Shown here: positions 12,058 through 24,939 of the stretch, one piece after another | Layout of the letters: each line of letters opens with the position of its first letter | Numbering within the stretch: position 1 is the stretch's first letter | DNA from: Archegozetes longisetosus | Lineage: Eukaryota > Arthropoda > Arachnida > Sarcoptiformes > Trhypochthoniidae | Direction: 5' to 3' | Length of the DNA: 64,000 nt | Assembly: GCA_018873245.2 (NCBI GenBank) | Contig: JAEMBT020000003.1 | Span: forward strand, 11,873,843 to 11,937,842 | Program-made: the position numbers and the translations under genes | The notes under the pieces: model-generated | Seen by the model: only the letters and a program-made list of their open reading frames with translations | Told to the model about the DNA's origin: nothing | Databases searched by the model: none

Positions 12058-13856
12058 TCATTGAGGGCATACATAGGGTGAACAATATTGATAAAAGCGC
12101 AAATCACTCATAAACCTATAATATTCGTATTCAGCTTCAAAGGTATCTTGTGTTAGATCAAAATCTGCATCAAGTTTGAATCTGTGCAATTGCCTCATAC
12201 CGTTCGGTGTCGAGTTGAATGACAGGGCGATCGGAATTTCTTTGCAACTATTACTCTCAAGTTTAATGTCGACATCGGGCAAAAAATAGTCAAAAAATGT
12301 GGCAGAATTTGATGCAAATTTAGGGAAATATTTAATGAATAGTTTATGCGGTAGTGATTTTCTCAGCCCGTACACAACACTCGGAAGTTCTGGTTTTCTA
12401 TTTCGTATGATATCATTGATAGGTTTGATTAACTGGTCGTGAATATAACATAGTTCTCCAAATCCTACTTGAAAGGACTCTTTAACTCTGACGTCATTGT
12501 AATAAGTAAGAATATCAGTTTCAATGTTTGCCGCTGAAATCTCTTGTGTTTTCCAATCATATTTTGATCCTTCGTTAAGACTTTGAGGAACTAGATTTCG
12601 GTCGTCACTTAACTGCCATTTGAGAATTGCATAATCAGCAATATGTGCGTGAAATATATAGAATATTGGGCTGAAAAACAGATTCAATCAAATACTTTAC
12701 TCTGAAGGATACAATCATATTCTTACTCATTAGTTGCATAAACAATACTCATATCTCCTTCAAATCCGCCGACGGATAAATGTGTTTTGAAGTGAGCCGT
12801 ATATCCCAACAACCCTGCGAATTGAGCCCAAGTTTTTGAGGTTTGAGTGAGTGATGTCAACCATTCTGGTGGTTCCCAAACAGGAATTGTTTTGTTAGAA
12901 TTCCATTGACGTCTCAAACAATGAGGTTCTGGAAACTGGACTTTTTGGTAAGCGAACGGACCGTCGGGTATACAGTACTCGTTATGACGATTTCCGGCAT
13001 GTCCAAAATAATTTGAATTCCATATTTTACTTTTTTCGGGCTCCGCAAAATCAGTTATATATTCCTTAGTATAAAAGTATTTTAAAGGCCTTATTGTAAA
13101 TTGAGTTAATTAAATGCTAACCAGTTTTTTCTGATAAAATAGGCTTCTTACTCACCCAGTAAGGCATCGAAACTCTTGGGTTAATATTTTTCATTTCTTT
13201 CTCTAGTTCATTGATATGCCATCTGTGCCAAGGAATAGCTTCAGAAAATTTATGAACTGATGGCCAGTAAGTGCCGTGAATTAATGAGAAAGTGTCCATA
13301 ACTCCATTTTCGTAAAGTTGTTTAAACACGTAGATCAATTCAGATAATTCTCCGTCTGTCAAGCATTTGATATCTTTCCTCACATGTAATCTCTTGCAGG
13401 CGGGTCTTATTGGACCTGTTGCACCAAATCTATTTTGTATATAAATTCTTGCATTTTCTATCTCTTCCTCACTAAAATCTGTTCTATGAAGACATTGACC
13501 GTAGATACGATTTATGCAGTCTCGAGATTCTTCAATCGATGGGTAAGTAATAAAATAATAAATGATATTATTTCTGACCAATATGTATTTGGTGTAGTAT
13601 CGTTATATCTCGCGCTGACGTTTACCTAAACCAAATCAAATTTACCATGAAAATAAGTTTATTTAGAGCACGTTTTGCATCAATATAAAAAGAAGTTTTG
13701 AGACACGAGATTCAACAGTACTACATCCAATATACGTTTGTGCTAAAGCTTATTTCATAATTAATGCTAATACTAACTGCAGTCGTAACGATAAAGTTTA
13801 TTATGACAATTAGCATAGACGATTATTAATAAGACAAAGTAGAGCAAACTCAGCAT
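12058..13856 (-). CDS. tyrosinase-like secreted copper protein, gene B (intact)
   Basis: The four coding exons 13778..13856, 13156..13529, 12727..13064 and 12058..12670 (complement) give 467 residues in one open frame with consistent GT-AG borders. Residues 1-17 are a signal peptide (MLSLLYFVLLIIVYANC). The CuA site has H111, H119 and H128 (IHG, VHKF, PWHRWHI). The CuB site has H242 and H246 (HFKTHLSVGG) and H271 (NDPIFYIFH). Splicing exon 3 to 4 creates the conserved Asn-Asp-Pro. Two family landmarks differ: PYWD is PYWE across the exon 2/3 junction, and the first His of the usual HH pair is Phe. Tyrosinases oxidise phenols with a two-copper centre; an extracellular or cuticle-tanning role is inferred. 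It is the only one of the three copies here that is fully open. Confidence 0.85.
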
Positions 13857-14684
13857 TTTCGAAGCACAATTAAAAGTTCTTAAATGAGAAAAATTATTGA
13901 AATAACACTTTGGTTCTGCAAATCTTAAACATTCAGTTAGTCTTACATTTAGCACAGGTTTAGTTTAATAATTTTCTCTATTACCCACATTCGGCTTAAT
14001 TTTTAAGGTAATTTTGACAGCTTATGATTGGTTCTATTTGAAAATAAAGGAGATCAATAGTTCTACTTTAAATTCGACACGACAGTAACGTTTAAGTCAT
14101 TATCATAACCTTTTGAAGTGTAGTATTCACTTAATATGACATCTAACTTAATTTCAGTGCAATAATTCAAAAATTATTCAATTATACGAAAAAAATCAAT
14201 ACTTTCTCTTTAAAAGTTTGAAACATATTATTAAAATATGTAATAACTCGAGCAATTTCCTCAATTTATCGCTCTAATACACCCTCTTTGCATTTGATTA
14301 GTAAATTGTATAAGTGTAACTGGTTCGGTTAAGATATAGGTAAATGCCAGTCAGAGTCGCAATAATATAACTCAATCCTTTATAATACTTAAAATGAATA
14401 AATATAGCAGTTAAGCGATTGGTAACTGATGTAAACCTCAAATTTATCATAAATTTTATTTTCGCTCTTTTAGAATAGATTTTGAAAAATGTATGAAAAT
14501 TTTTTAAAAATGAACCGAGTAAAAGTCAATGTTGAATGCTTAAAAACTTAATTTTATTCACTCACTGAAGCATTGTTTACAAATTGTATTTAACAAAGGA
14601 ATAACTATAAGTAAAAGAAGATATACTTTTGACGATTTAATCTTTCAGTCTTAACAATTTCATTAGCCAAAGAAAGTTGAATAT
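13857..14684. other. AT-rich intergenic sequence
   Basis: This lies between tyrosinase-like gene B, transcribed leftward from 13856, and the 3' end of the small secreted gene at 14685. No gene or repeat was recognised. Confidence 0.45.
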
Positions 14685-14983
14685 CTACTTTCTGAGAAGA
14701 ATTCTTCCATATCCAAATCCTAAGCCATTATATCCGATACCGTATCCTAAGCCACCGTTGAGGACTGGATTAGCGTATCCCTGATAGACAATTCCGTAGG
14801 ATGGGACTCCATAAAAATAGTTGTGACCATATCCGAGACCGTATCCCAAGCCGAAAGTAGCCATCGCACTGACGGCCAATACGGCGAAAAGAGCGAGAGT
14901 GAGCTATAATCAAGCGTAGTTTGAAAGAAAACATATTGCAACATTTTAGATTAGGCTTCAGAAAAACTTACCATGAATTTCAT
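14685..14983 (-). CDS. small Gly/Tyr-rich secreted (cuticle-like) protein
   Basis: Exon 1 (14972..14983) encodes only MKFM; after a 68-bp phase-0 intron, exon 2 (14685..14903) encodes the rest of a 76-residue protein. The signal peptide is MKFMLTLALFAVLAVSAMA. The mature part is built from Gly-Leu/Tyr-Gly repeats (GLGYGLGYGHN, GGLGYGIGYN, GLGFGYG) and ends in RILLRK. Such Gly/Tyr-rich short secreted proteins are common structural cuticle components in arthropods; that role is inferred from composition. The promoter block at 15065-15090 and the exon plan match the genes at 34556-35156 and 55454-55818. Confidence 0.88.
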
Positions 14984-15064
14984 GGTGCTAGACTTTTGTT
15001 TAAGCTTTTACTGAATCTTTAATTCGAGTAAAATGTGAACTTTCGAACTAAGAGATTTCTCATC

Positions 15065-15090
15065 TTATATACTAAATTTTCTAACCTTGA
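15065..15090 (-). promoter_or_regulatory. TATA box plus TCAAGGTTAG element
   Basis: On the minus strand TCAAGGTTAG (15081-15090) lies 9 bp upstream of TATATAA (15065-15071), about 82 bp before the start codon at 14983. The identical 10-bp word at nearly the same distance from TATA occurs in two other small secreted genes of this window. A GGGTTTCCCC word lies further upstream, at 15119-15128. Confidence 0.75.
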
Positions 15091-16522
15091 ATTCGTTTAA
15101 GGAGTTGACATATAGTTCGGGGAAACCCATCTTCCCTTGCGGTCAATGCGTTGATCATTATCTTAATTAGATGCTTTGGTTATTTACCTAAAAATTTTTG
15201 GTTCAGACTTTATCATAATATTGACTCTGATAAAGGATTGGTATTAATTAAATAGAGTGCAATCGACTGCAAGATATTAGAATTCTTCATATGTGATTTG
15301 ACGCCAATCTAACTTTTATTACTTTGATTATTTTTCATCTGAATTTGGTAATTAAAAAGTCATCATATAATTATGCAGTTTTGAAAGTTTTTACAAATAT
15401 ATTGACTACTGATATCGAATGACTATAGTCGTCTTATGGCTAATCATAAAATACGTTCAAACCATTATTAAGCTTTTGTATTCATTCGTTCATTCATGAG
15501 TCTATATAGAAGTTTAAATCAATTTGTTGAAATCTGTAAATATTTATTAGAATTTAAGTTTTTAAATATAAGATTAGAGTATAAGAATTGAAAAGAATTA
15601 TAGGATACGAAATGATTGATTTCTGAGTAAAAGCGGCGACCCTTGGCCTTAGTTGTGGGCTGTGCAGGGGGAAACAACAACAGAAATGATTGATTTAACA
15701 TTCTAAACCCTATGTATTCCATGCTATGGAAAAACTTTTGATAAAGGATGAGACCAAATCATATGTATTGAATTATGATTTGTAAGAAAAATATTTAATA
15801 ACAATTCGCTAATTCGACTGTTGTCTTATTGTTTTTAAGTTATCTATAGCAGGTTTATAGTAAAGTTGGAAATGCCTAGAAAGTTCATCAATACTATTAC
15901 TTGTTAGTAGGATTCATTTGATTCATATAGTTCATAATTTTATGATTTTTTAGATAAATATTTTCAGTCCTATCAAAATTCTTATCACGTAAGAAGTTTT
16001 CATGAACTGATGTTCACATTTGTAAGTCATTAATTACTGTTATTTAAACATGTTTCAAAATATTTTGTTCGAAATTTTAAGTTGCTAACACTAAAGAAAC
16101 TTAATGTCTTTAAGCCTTAATAAGAGTTTGGGAAAATTGTAATTTGAGAAAATAACTATTTTCTACCATCTCAGATGACTTTGATAAAGATTTTAAAATA
16201 GAAATTTTGTGATTTGATCTTATTTTTTGCCGATATAATGAGTTACAAAATACTGAATTGACAGATATGACTGTTATGATGATAGTGTTATCTAAAACCT
16301 TTGGATTTTTGAATTAATATTTCAGTAATTAACAAAAAATATTAATAGTAAAGCTAACAGATGATAAAATAGATTTATTTAATGAATCCAACAAAATTTG
16401 TGAAATTGAGAACATAATGAGATTTTCAACTAGTTTAGGCAAAAAATGAATTTGATACTTAATTCAGATCTTTACTCAGAAAGCTTATAATCAGAGTCCG
16501 CTATATCATCTGTATCACAATT
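15091..16522. other. AT-rich intergenic sequence
   Basis: No gene was recognised between the promoter at 15065-15090 and the small candidate exon at 16523. Confidence 0.4.
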
Positions 16523-16993
16523 CATATCCTCCATAATCATATCCAAGATTGTAATAGTCTCTATAGCTATAGCCTCGGCCCCACTCGTATCCGTTGGCTA
16601 TTAAGTTGACGGCCAGTAGGGTGAATAAAGTAAAAACTAACTGTTCGATAGAAATGGAAAGGCTATGTAAGAATTACTTAGCATAACATAGTATTTATTT
16701 AATGTTATACTCTTTTTAAATGAGACTGAAACCTACTGTAAGCTTTATTTTAGTGAGTGTTTATTAAAGTATTCACTTTAACTGGATGCAAATTATTATG
16801 ATTTGGTCAAAAACTGCAACCCATTATGCATAAAAGTTCCAGCCCCGATTTTCAATTTTTTTTCTATTAAAATAAGGTGTCAATATAAATGAATTCCTCT
16901 TTTAAGTTATATTAGCTCAAGAATATGAACAATTTAAATATGGTAAAATCTATAGCTATTAGTTGTATCTAAAAATTTTGCTATAAGCTTCAT
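16523..16993 (-). pseudogene. candidate small Gly/Tyr-rich secreted gene, possibly decayed
   Basis: An open exon (about 16523..16649) after CGAACAG encodes LVFTLFTLLAVNLIANG, a signal-peptide tail, then YEWGRGYSYRDYYNLGYDYG and a stop. A short upstream exon at 16982..16993 encodes MKLI, which would complete the signal peptide just as the 4-codon exons of the three sister genes do. Its donor would be GC (ATA|GCAAAA) rather than GT, and no TCAAGGTTAG/TATA block was seen upstream. Either this is a weak GC-AG intron or the copy has lost its donor and promoter. Confidence 0.45.
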
Positions 16994-16999
16994 CTCAAG

Positions 17000-18466
17000 A
17001 TTTCTTTTTCAAATGTCTTTCACGGAGAAGTTTTAAAGATTTTATCGAAAAATTGTATTGAATCGTCGCGTCAGGTGTAACGTATAGAGAATCTTTAATT
17101 AACAAGATAAAAGCCTTGTTTACAAAACTGTTCGAAGTCACTATATTGCAATCATTGAAGAACTGTTAACTCAAAATATAAATCTGTAAACTTTGATTCT
17201 TATCGAGTTTGAGTGTGGATTATATTTATCATTATGTTCAATTTGTTTTTTACTGAATAGAAATTATATTTAAAAAAATAAGACTCTACAAATAATAATA
17301 TTTACATTGTGGAAACTATAGTGAAAAAATTCAAAATAATTAGTATCAAAAGCACGAAATATCATGGAATTTGAAACGTGTTGATACGAGAATCATAAAT
17401 TTTAATTATATTAATTTCTTTATCGAATTTTTTTTTAATGAGTCCTTGAATCCATTCTTTGTTGCACAACATACTATTTGTGGAACATTAAGAATTTCGA
17501 CTCAATTTTAAAAATAGATCATCTTTCGAGATTTTGTGAAAGTTACCTCATGTCACACCTTCAATGTCGACCCATATGTTTATTAAGTGAATTCTTTGAT
17601 TTCATAACTGACAAATCCACTAAAGGTTGCCCATAGAAAACGATAGAATTTTCAAGTGAATATTAATTTGTTCGCATTAGAAACTGAAGACCTTGAACCC
17701 AAGATAAACCAACTTTATAAATCTTTTGAGGAGCTATTGAAAAATTAGAAGACAGCTAAAAGTTTTTCAAACTAAAGTAGTTTGAAATTTGAATTACGTT
17801 TGAAGATAAGACTAATATTAAAAAACGTTTTCTCTGAGTTTGGAACTTTTACACTTATCTATTTAATATTACTAAACTTACACAACAATCAATTGACCCA
17901 ACATCGATTTTACTGATGAATAAATAATCAGATTTTATAAAGCATTGTCTCTCACTTCAAACTCAATTAAATGATGTCAATATACCTTTAGTTGGAAAAT
18001 ATTTAAGACCAATAAATGAGTAACTATAATACAATTTATCATTATGACCGTCGAATAGGAGCCAAATTGTATTTTTCGTATAATTTAATTTGCTCGAAAT
18101 TCATTTATGAAGATAAAAGACAATCATTTGCTTCATTCATATATATGACATAATTATTGCACTACGAGCTCACAATTAGATTAGTTCAGTTTCAGATTAT
18201 GATAAGCTATGCTAATTTTAAGAATTAGATAATGGTGTCCTCAAAGTACTTACTGTACATTTACCGTACATCTACCATTAATCTACAAAATATTATTACT
18301 TACGAGATCAATCTGTCTGTCTGTTTCTCTCTGCAACAATCATATGAGAGTTAGAATTTTATCATTTAAAATCAAACAATCTTCACAACTAGAGACTCAT
18401 CTTAGCACCTTTTAGCTTTAATATTGAGAAAAAGCATTTTAATTAAAAAGCATAAAAGAATTTGAA
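17000..18466. other. AT-rich intergenic sequence
   Basis: No gene, RNA or repeat was recognised; the sequence is dominated by A/T runs. Confidence 0.45.
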
Positions 18467-19912
18467 TTATTCATAAGATTGATTAGTAGTTGTAATATTG
18501 AAGTTATGTGCGACCCATCGCGTCAGATAGTTAAATGATGACCATTGGGCCACCCATTCCTCACTCATTTCATTCTTATCTTCTGTCTTATTAGCAAAGG
18601 TGTGTCCATCACTGAATCTGCTCTGCATTCTTAATACCTCCTTTACATGTTGTTTCTGCCACTCTTCTGAGTGATATTTTTCTCCGTGTTTCGTAAAGAA
18701 AGTCATCATAGAGTCGAGTGCCGCGAATTGCATTCTAAGACTTGTTCCCCAATCGTTCAGTTCTGGATAATAAACATCTCCTGTAAAGCCTTTGCCATCA
18801 CTCGATCGGACGTATATGGTTCCGCCTGGTTTATGATATGGAGGACTTGAAAAGTTGTGCTCATTTAAAGCTCGGTAGACAACGATATCATTGTGGAAGG
18901 CAGCCAATGGTGTGGCCTTACCAACCATTGCGTAAGTTATTGGAGTTCCCAATAGAAAGGCTATGCATTGCATATAATCGGGGTGTATTCGGTTGTGGTT
19001 GACTAGAGTTCCATCTTCAAAGATATTTGATCCATTCAACCACTCTTTTACCTAAAATTACAGATTTAAGAATGCATTTTATTCTCACATAAAGGTTTAT
19101 TTGAGTGAGAGACAGACTTATAATAAAAGACAACAAACCATTTTTCCATTGATAACTTCCGTATTGTTCAAATCCGAAGGTCTTGAATAAGCAGAAACCA
19201 TTAGTTCAATCATTTTATGCATCCATTTTTTATGGTTGGGGTGTTTTGGCATCATTGCAGTTGACAATTGTAAAACTCGTGAATTCCAACCATTTTCTTC
19301 AGCCTTAGTATCGCCCGGATGTAAGACATGCCCTTCAATGTCTTGATAATAGGGAACTTTGTAATTGATAAATCGATCAGATTCGGAAATTACCATTTTC
19401 TCAATATAATCCCTGTCTTGTTGGTCTTTGATATCATCCCACAGAAGCCAAGCGCCCAAACCTGTGATATAAGCCCATTGAGCCGTTTGCCAATCATGAC
19501 CCCAACCTCCAGCATGATTAGCCTTATGTGCTTTAGCCAAAGAAGTAATCATTTTGATGGTAGCATTGTGTGCCACTTCACGCTCGACTCCAGTATGACT
19601 TTCGTTATATATACCAGTTTTCAGGGAAATGGCTAATGATAGCGACTCATCAGTAGTCGGGTGGATGTCCATCTGTCCATTGCCTTTGAATGTGAGGTAA
19701 CGTGACTCTGACTGGTGAGCAAAAGTCTTGTTCCACCACGTAGTTAGCCCATATTTATTCGTATTCAGATGTACTGTCGCCGATATTTGCGAGTTTTCGT
19801 CTTTGGGTATTGTCGCGCTTTTGAATATGTGATCACTCAGTGGCACGACTACGCTCTCTTCTGATAAATTTATTTTGATTATCAAAAGTAAAATAAATGT
19901 TTTACAACTCAT
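18467..19912 (-). CDS. secreted protein like bacterial/fungal alpha/alpha-toroid proteins
   Basis: Two exons (19139..19912 and 18467..19051, complement) joined by an 87-bp phase-0 intron encode 452 residues. The N terminus (MSCKTFILLLIIKINLSEES) is a signal peptide. The body is helical and aromatic-rich, with HAGGWGHDWQTAQWAYITGL, WLLWDDI, GDTKAEENGWNSRVLQLSTA, VNHNRIHPDYM and YYPELNDWGTSLRMQ. This style, in particular an A-E-E-N-x-W motif followed by long helices and an N-H-x-x-x-H-P-D-Y motif, recalls uncharacterised secreted proteins of actinobacteria and fungi with six-hairpin or lyase-like toroids. The function is unknown; a polysaccharide-acting enzyme is only a guess. The intron and the AT-rich codon use show that it belongs to this genome and is not contamination. 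Horizontal transfer is inferred, not shown. Confidence 0.72.
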
Positions 19913-21940
19913 TGTAAATTTTGATCATTTACCACAAATATTACTAGTGAATAGTTCAGTTAAAGTTTACGTATTTTCGATAGAAATTTGAGCTTTAGTA
20001 CTGACAAAATAATCGTACGCGTCACAATTATCTTAAGTACATGTATTTTTGAAATGTGTTTCATTCGATTTATTTCTTCTACTATTATAATACATGGCAA
20101 TTGACAATTTTCTCACGATTCGATTTTAATGTTTGAAACTTTTTTCCAAGTTTCATTAGTGTTTATCTCATTTACAATTGTTTTATTGGAAATTAGATTT
20201 AGACAGAAAAATTGACGAGCAAAATGAAAAATTCAAAATTGCTGGTTAACTAGAAATAGTTCGAGGGGACACATACTTTCCAAAGAAGGATGCATACATT
20301 CCTCTAAGTAAAAAGAAAACTGACTTACAATTGTAAAAGTTGAAAAAGTAATCTATTGATTCATATTAGTGGCAAAAAGCATAACTAAATTTGTCTGACT
20401 CAATTAGCTTTATCTTCTAAATGGATCGTTATCGATATAAATTGTTTTCCTGCATTAAGAATATTAGTTTATTTTGTATAAACCACTTTTATGTGTCAGT
20501 CAGAGTTAAAAAGTATAAGTCTTCAAATAATCACGTATTGAGATTAATTGATTTAAATTATGAGAATATCGTTTTCATTTCAGACAAACTTATTTATTAA
20601 GTTGAAATATTAAATTATTTATGAGTAGAGAAATAAATTTTCAGCACCCCAAAGTAGCCTCTTTGGTCGGTACTTTGGTACCGCTTCGGTACCATAGAAA
20701 TGAAACTCTCACGATAAATAACGATTTTGATCCAAAAAGTAATCATTTTTGTGTTGATTAGGAATACTATGCTTTTTCAGAGAGGAGTTCTATCAAAAAT
20801 GTAAAAACGGGTTCAAAAAGACAATTAACTGTATTTAATGATATGTAAAGTTTCATAAATTATAATCACACTGAATGAGAAAATAATTTTGAGTGCTTCC
20901 ATATTGAACTTCGAATAGGGAAAGATATGAATTAATCTTATAAAATAGAGATTTGCAAATTTCTTTTCAGTAAAAGCTTCACTTTTTAAGATAAAAACTC
21001 GAAAAGACTATGTTTCGATTCTTTATTAGGGAATTCGGTAATTAGGAAAACTTTATTTTGTTCATTTCAAACTATATATTACTTTGATATAACTTGTCCA
21101 GAGTTTAGAGTACTTGATCAGAACTTGATAAATACCGAATACTTATTTCTATGTTTATTAAAAATGAGAAAATGCATACATAAATCATCGTTATGATTTT
21201 AATTGATCAAATGAAATCGTTGTTTCAATTAAGAACATTGTTCATATTAGCAATAAAAGCATTGAGCAAAAGGATTATATAAGATTGTTTTGCATAAGAT
21301 ATCAGTTATATTAATTGATTAAAAAGTGTTCAAACGACTATAAGCATTGTTTTGGGTCATTTTATTTGACATACAAATCAATAACATTAGAACAGGCGAA
21401 TGATCAAAACGAGGAGCAACTTGGCAGTTCTATCATTAAAACATTAATAGGGTTGGTTTTTTTACTGTAATATTAAGTTGCTTATTTAAAATATATCAAT
21501 ATGTTAAACTTTATTTTAAATTCGGACTCGACAAAAATTAGAGAATACGAACTTAAAATTTAATCATTTTTAAAATCTTTCTTTGTAATAAAGTCTAATT
21601 GAAGAATGAATTTTGTTTCAAAAATTGACAACAAGCAATCCGCAATTTCAACGACTTTTTTCTTATCTATTAAAGAATGTGAAGAAAATTTCAGCTATAA
21701 AATCATAAGTAACTATAGAATAAAAGCTGATAGATGTGTGCACACATTCTATGCGCTAAACTTGCAAATGAGCTAGTATTTCAAGACTATTAATTAAGCA
21801 TAACTAGGTACTAGATCATTAATTTAATAATGATCACAGTCCCAGTGGCGACCAATTTATCGAGTTTGATCTTCAAAATACACTGAATCTGGATAGGTTT
21901 TAGCTTCTATTCCTACTAATTCAATTTAATACTGCATTTT
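19913..21940. other. AT-rich intergenic sequence with one small hairpin
   Basis: No gene was recognised. At 20676-20694 an 8-bp perfect stem (TGGTACCG / CGGTACCA) encloses a 3-base loop in an otherwise AT-rich stretch; its meaning is unknown. Confidence 0.4.
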
Positions 21941-21949
21941 AGGCTTCAA

Positions 21950-24400
21950 TTTTTAATCTTTTTGGAAGTTTTGTTTAGTAAATCTGTTTTAGAAATACAG
22001 TACCTCCTTAGTGTAAACGCTCCTTAAGAGTTATGCTTCAACAATGATTCTCTAGAAGATTAATCACTTATAAAAGGAAAATTATTATATGTTATTTAGT
22101 TGTTATTCATATCCATCATCACAGCATTATTCAGTGCTAATAACGTCCTGTGAATCAAAATTTGGACAATGTTTTAATTCATTTCTAGTTATGATATAAT
22201 TTCTTGAAAAATATGAAATTTTGTACAAAAATCCACATTATATAAGAAATAGGCATGAGCTAATGATCAACTGATAGTGGCCCCAATTCTGCACATCTTC
22301 AGATTCTTTGAGTAATACTAACAATACTTCTTTTGACAGCATCTAATTCAAATTTTTTGAGGCAGATTTTATTCTTCATATGAAATCATCAGTAATTTTG
22401 CACACCAACTATTTCTGCAAACTATTCAACACAAATAATCGAAAAATTAGAATAGTTTTATATGAATAAATTATCTACAAAATGATATAGTATATGCTCA
22501 CAAGTTCGAATTCTACTTGATAGTGCGTGATTTCGAAAAGAGTTGAGATTCTGATTCACATGATATTGTGTCACATTTCATAAACCCGATCAAACATAAA
22601 GTTATTGATTCTATTGAGGACCTCATTAATTAGAAAAATATTGAAAATATTTAGACAACATTCAATGAGAGGGACAAAGCTAATTTAGTTAGGGTTCCAT
22701 TTGGCTTAATTACCGAATTGTCGCACATACTGTTTGATATCCAACTGACCTTAAGCCTAGCCTAAGTTAACATATAGACCTATTAGACACTGATGCCGAT
22801 GCGAAACACAATAATAATAGCGCAAATTAGGTTGTTTGTTCTTTGCTTTTAATCTCTGATATCTTAGTGTCAGATCATTTAAATTTGAAGTATCTTGCGA
22901 TTATATAACCTTTAATAAGTGATCAATATAAATTTAACATCTTAAACTTTACAAGACAAGAATCTACTTATTAATGTGAATAAAGTCGAACAATAAATGG
23001 TGTGATTTTATTTGGATTCAACAGAGTGCCAGTCCTGCTCAATTTATCATATTTTCAAAAAAAAGTATTTAATGTTTGTCTTTTTTCATTAAAAAATTCA
23101 ATTATGATTTGAAATGATCCACTAAAAAGTATTAAAATTAAGTTTTTGGAAAACTTCTAGTAATTTAAAGAAAGTCCAGCTTGATGGCACCCTTTTAAAG
23201 TTTTGAGACAAAGAACTACGTAGAGGAAAGCACTCTCCAATAAAGTACACTAATTTACCGCATACTATCATTAAGAAACTTTAAATAACTTACATTTCTC
23301 CTTTATATTACTTATCATTATACTATTCTGTCTCAACCGGTTAAATCATTTATTCAAACATGTGTAAAAAATGTGCAACATATGGAATATTACAATTAAA
23401 TCAAATGGTTTTGAGAGAAATTCAAAATATATCGAATGAATAAATAAATTCTGACACTACATATACTTTTACTAGGGCAAGCAAAGTTTTTAGCCCAGCA
23501 AAAACTTTTATAGAAAAAAACCAATTCGATCATTATTTTTATCAACCTTTACTAGGAAAGTTGCCATAGGCATCTTAACTCCCCGAACTAATACGTAAAT
23601 TCTGTGATTATCTAAAAATAGAGTAAGAAATCTTAAAAAAACTTCTCCACGAAAAAGAGCAATCAATGTTGATCACAGCTGCATGTTTTAAAAATCTTAC
23701 CTGACCACGGAGTTGTCAGAATAAAAGCAATGTAGCCTTTTCATTATTTTGTTGCATAAAATCAATAGATACATTGAAAACAGCCACAATAGTAAAAAAC
23801 ACTTTGATATTATCATAATCAAAGCAATATAAAGGAGAAATGTCTCATAAGTACTTATATCATGTATAATTCCTTGTGAGCCTAATTTATAAAGTTAATA
23901 AAAATTTACCATTTAACTATTATCTTTTTCTATTTGGTGATCAGAAACTTTCCTGATCATATAAGAGAATGTGTCGATTATCACACTGTTTGGTACGATG
24001 TTTGTCTAACGGCAGAATCCGTAGAAAGTAGCTAAATATATTTGAATGGACCACAATTCCATATTCTACCACAATCAAAACTATCGAGTAGAAAATTAGC
24101 GACCAGCAACAATGAGTGGCTTTCCAAATTTATTTTAGAGTCATATGGCAGACAATTATTACATTTACCAAAAGAAACTTATTTAACCTTCAGTTGGCTA
24201 TTCTCTACAATCAAAATTTGAAGCAAAGACTCAGAATAGTTTGGCAGACTGTGTAGCTTTTATATTCTTTTAAGATTGATGCCATGAGCTAAAATAATAT
24301 ATAACTTTCTATAACTTTAGGGTAAATGATCTTTGGAATGGCTTAAGTTATGAATGAGATAATGAGGCAAAATTTGGATTTTATTGAAAATTGAATATGA
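21950..24400 (+). pseudogene. ionotropic receptor pseudogene
   Basis: Two separated blocks match the IR gene at 24940-27168. Block 1 (about 21960-22170) matches its pore exon, for example AAGAGTTATGCTTCAACAA and the later GTTGTTATTCATATC versus GTTGTTATTGATATC. Block 2 (about 23960-24400) matches its ligand-binding S2 exons (VWYDVC like IWCDVC, KLSSRKLA like KLADGKLA) and a trace of the last exon (GGCTTAAGTTATGAATGAG). Stops and indels are frequent, and the gap between the blocks is about 1.8 kb against 160 bp in the intact gene, so sequence has been gained. It is an old tandem duplicate. Confidence 0.65.
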
Positions 24401-24939
24401 GAAAGATATTGCAAACGGAAAGCAATATACCTAGACATATTCGACTCATAAGTTTAGATGGCATGTTCATATTTTTTATTCATTATTATAATGAATTATT
24501 CTTCCAAATATAAAAGATTTACTATTGAAAGATTATTTGAGAGCAGATTTCCATTAGGAAATTAATATAGAAGAGCCACGAGTCGTATATATTGACGCTT
24601 CACAAAAGTTATTTAATGATCTGTTGGTTTATTCCAATATTTTCTGCGTAGAACACGCGTAAATATCCTACTTTAGTTGTTTACATGTTTATTCAGTTAC
24701 CGTTTACACTATAATATTAAATAATGCTTGTAGAAAAGCACTTAAACTAGACATTCAATTTGAAGTGATATTTTTTCATTAATAAAATTGAGTTTACTCT
24801 CAAAAACTATTTATATTGTTAGTCAATAGATTTTTTTCTTTAGTCAAAGTGAAAATAAAGCTCACCAACAAGGTTTTAAGCAAATTGCAAATATAAGTAT
24901 TTTTATTTTAAGATATTTCTTACATCGAAATTACTCGAA

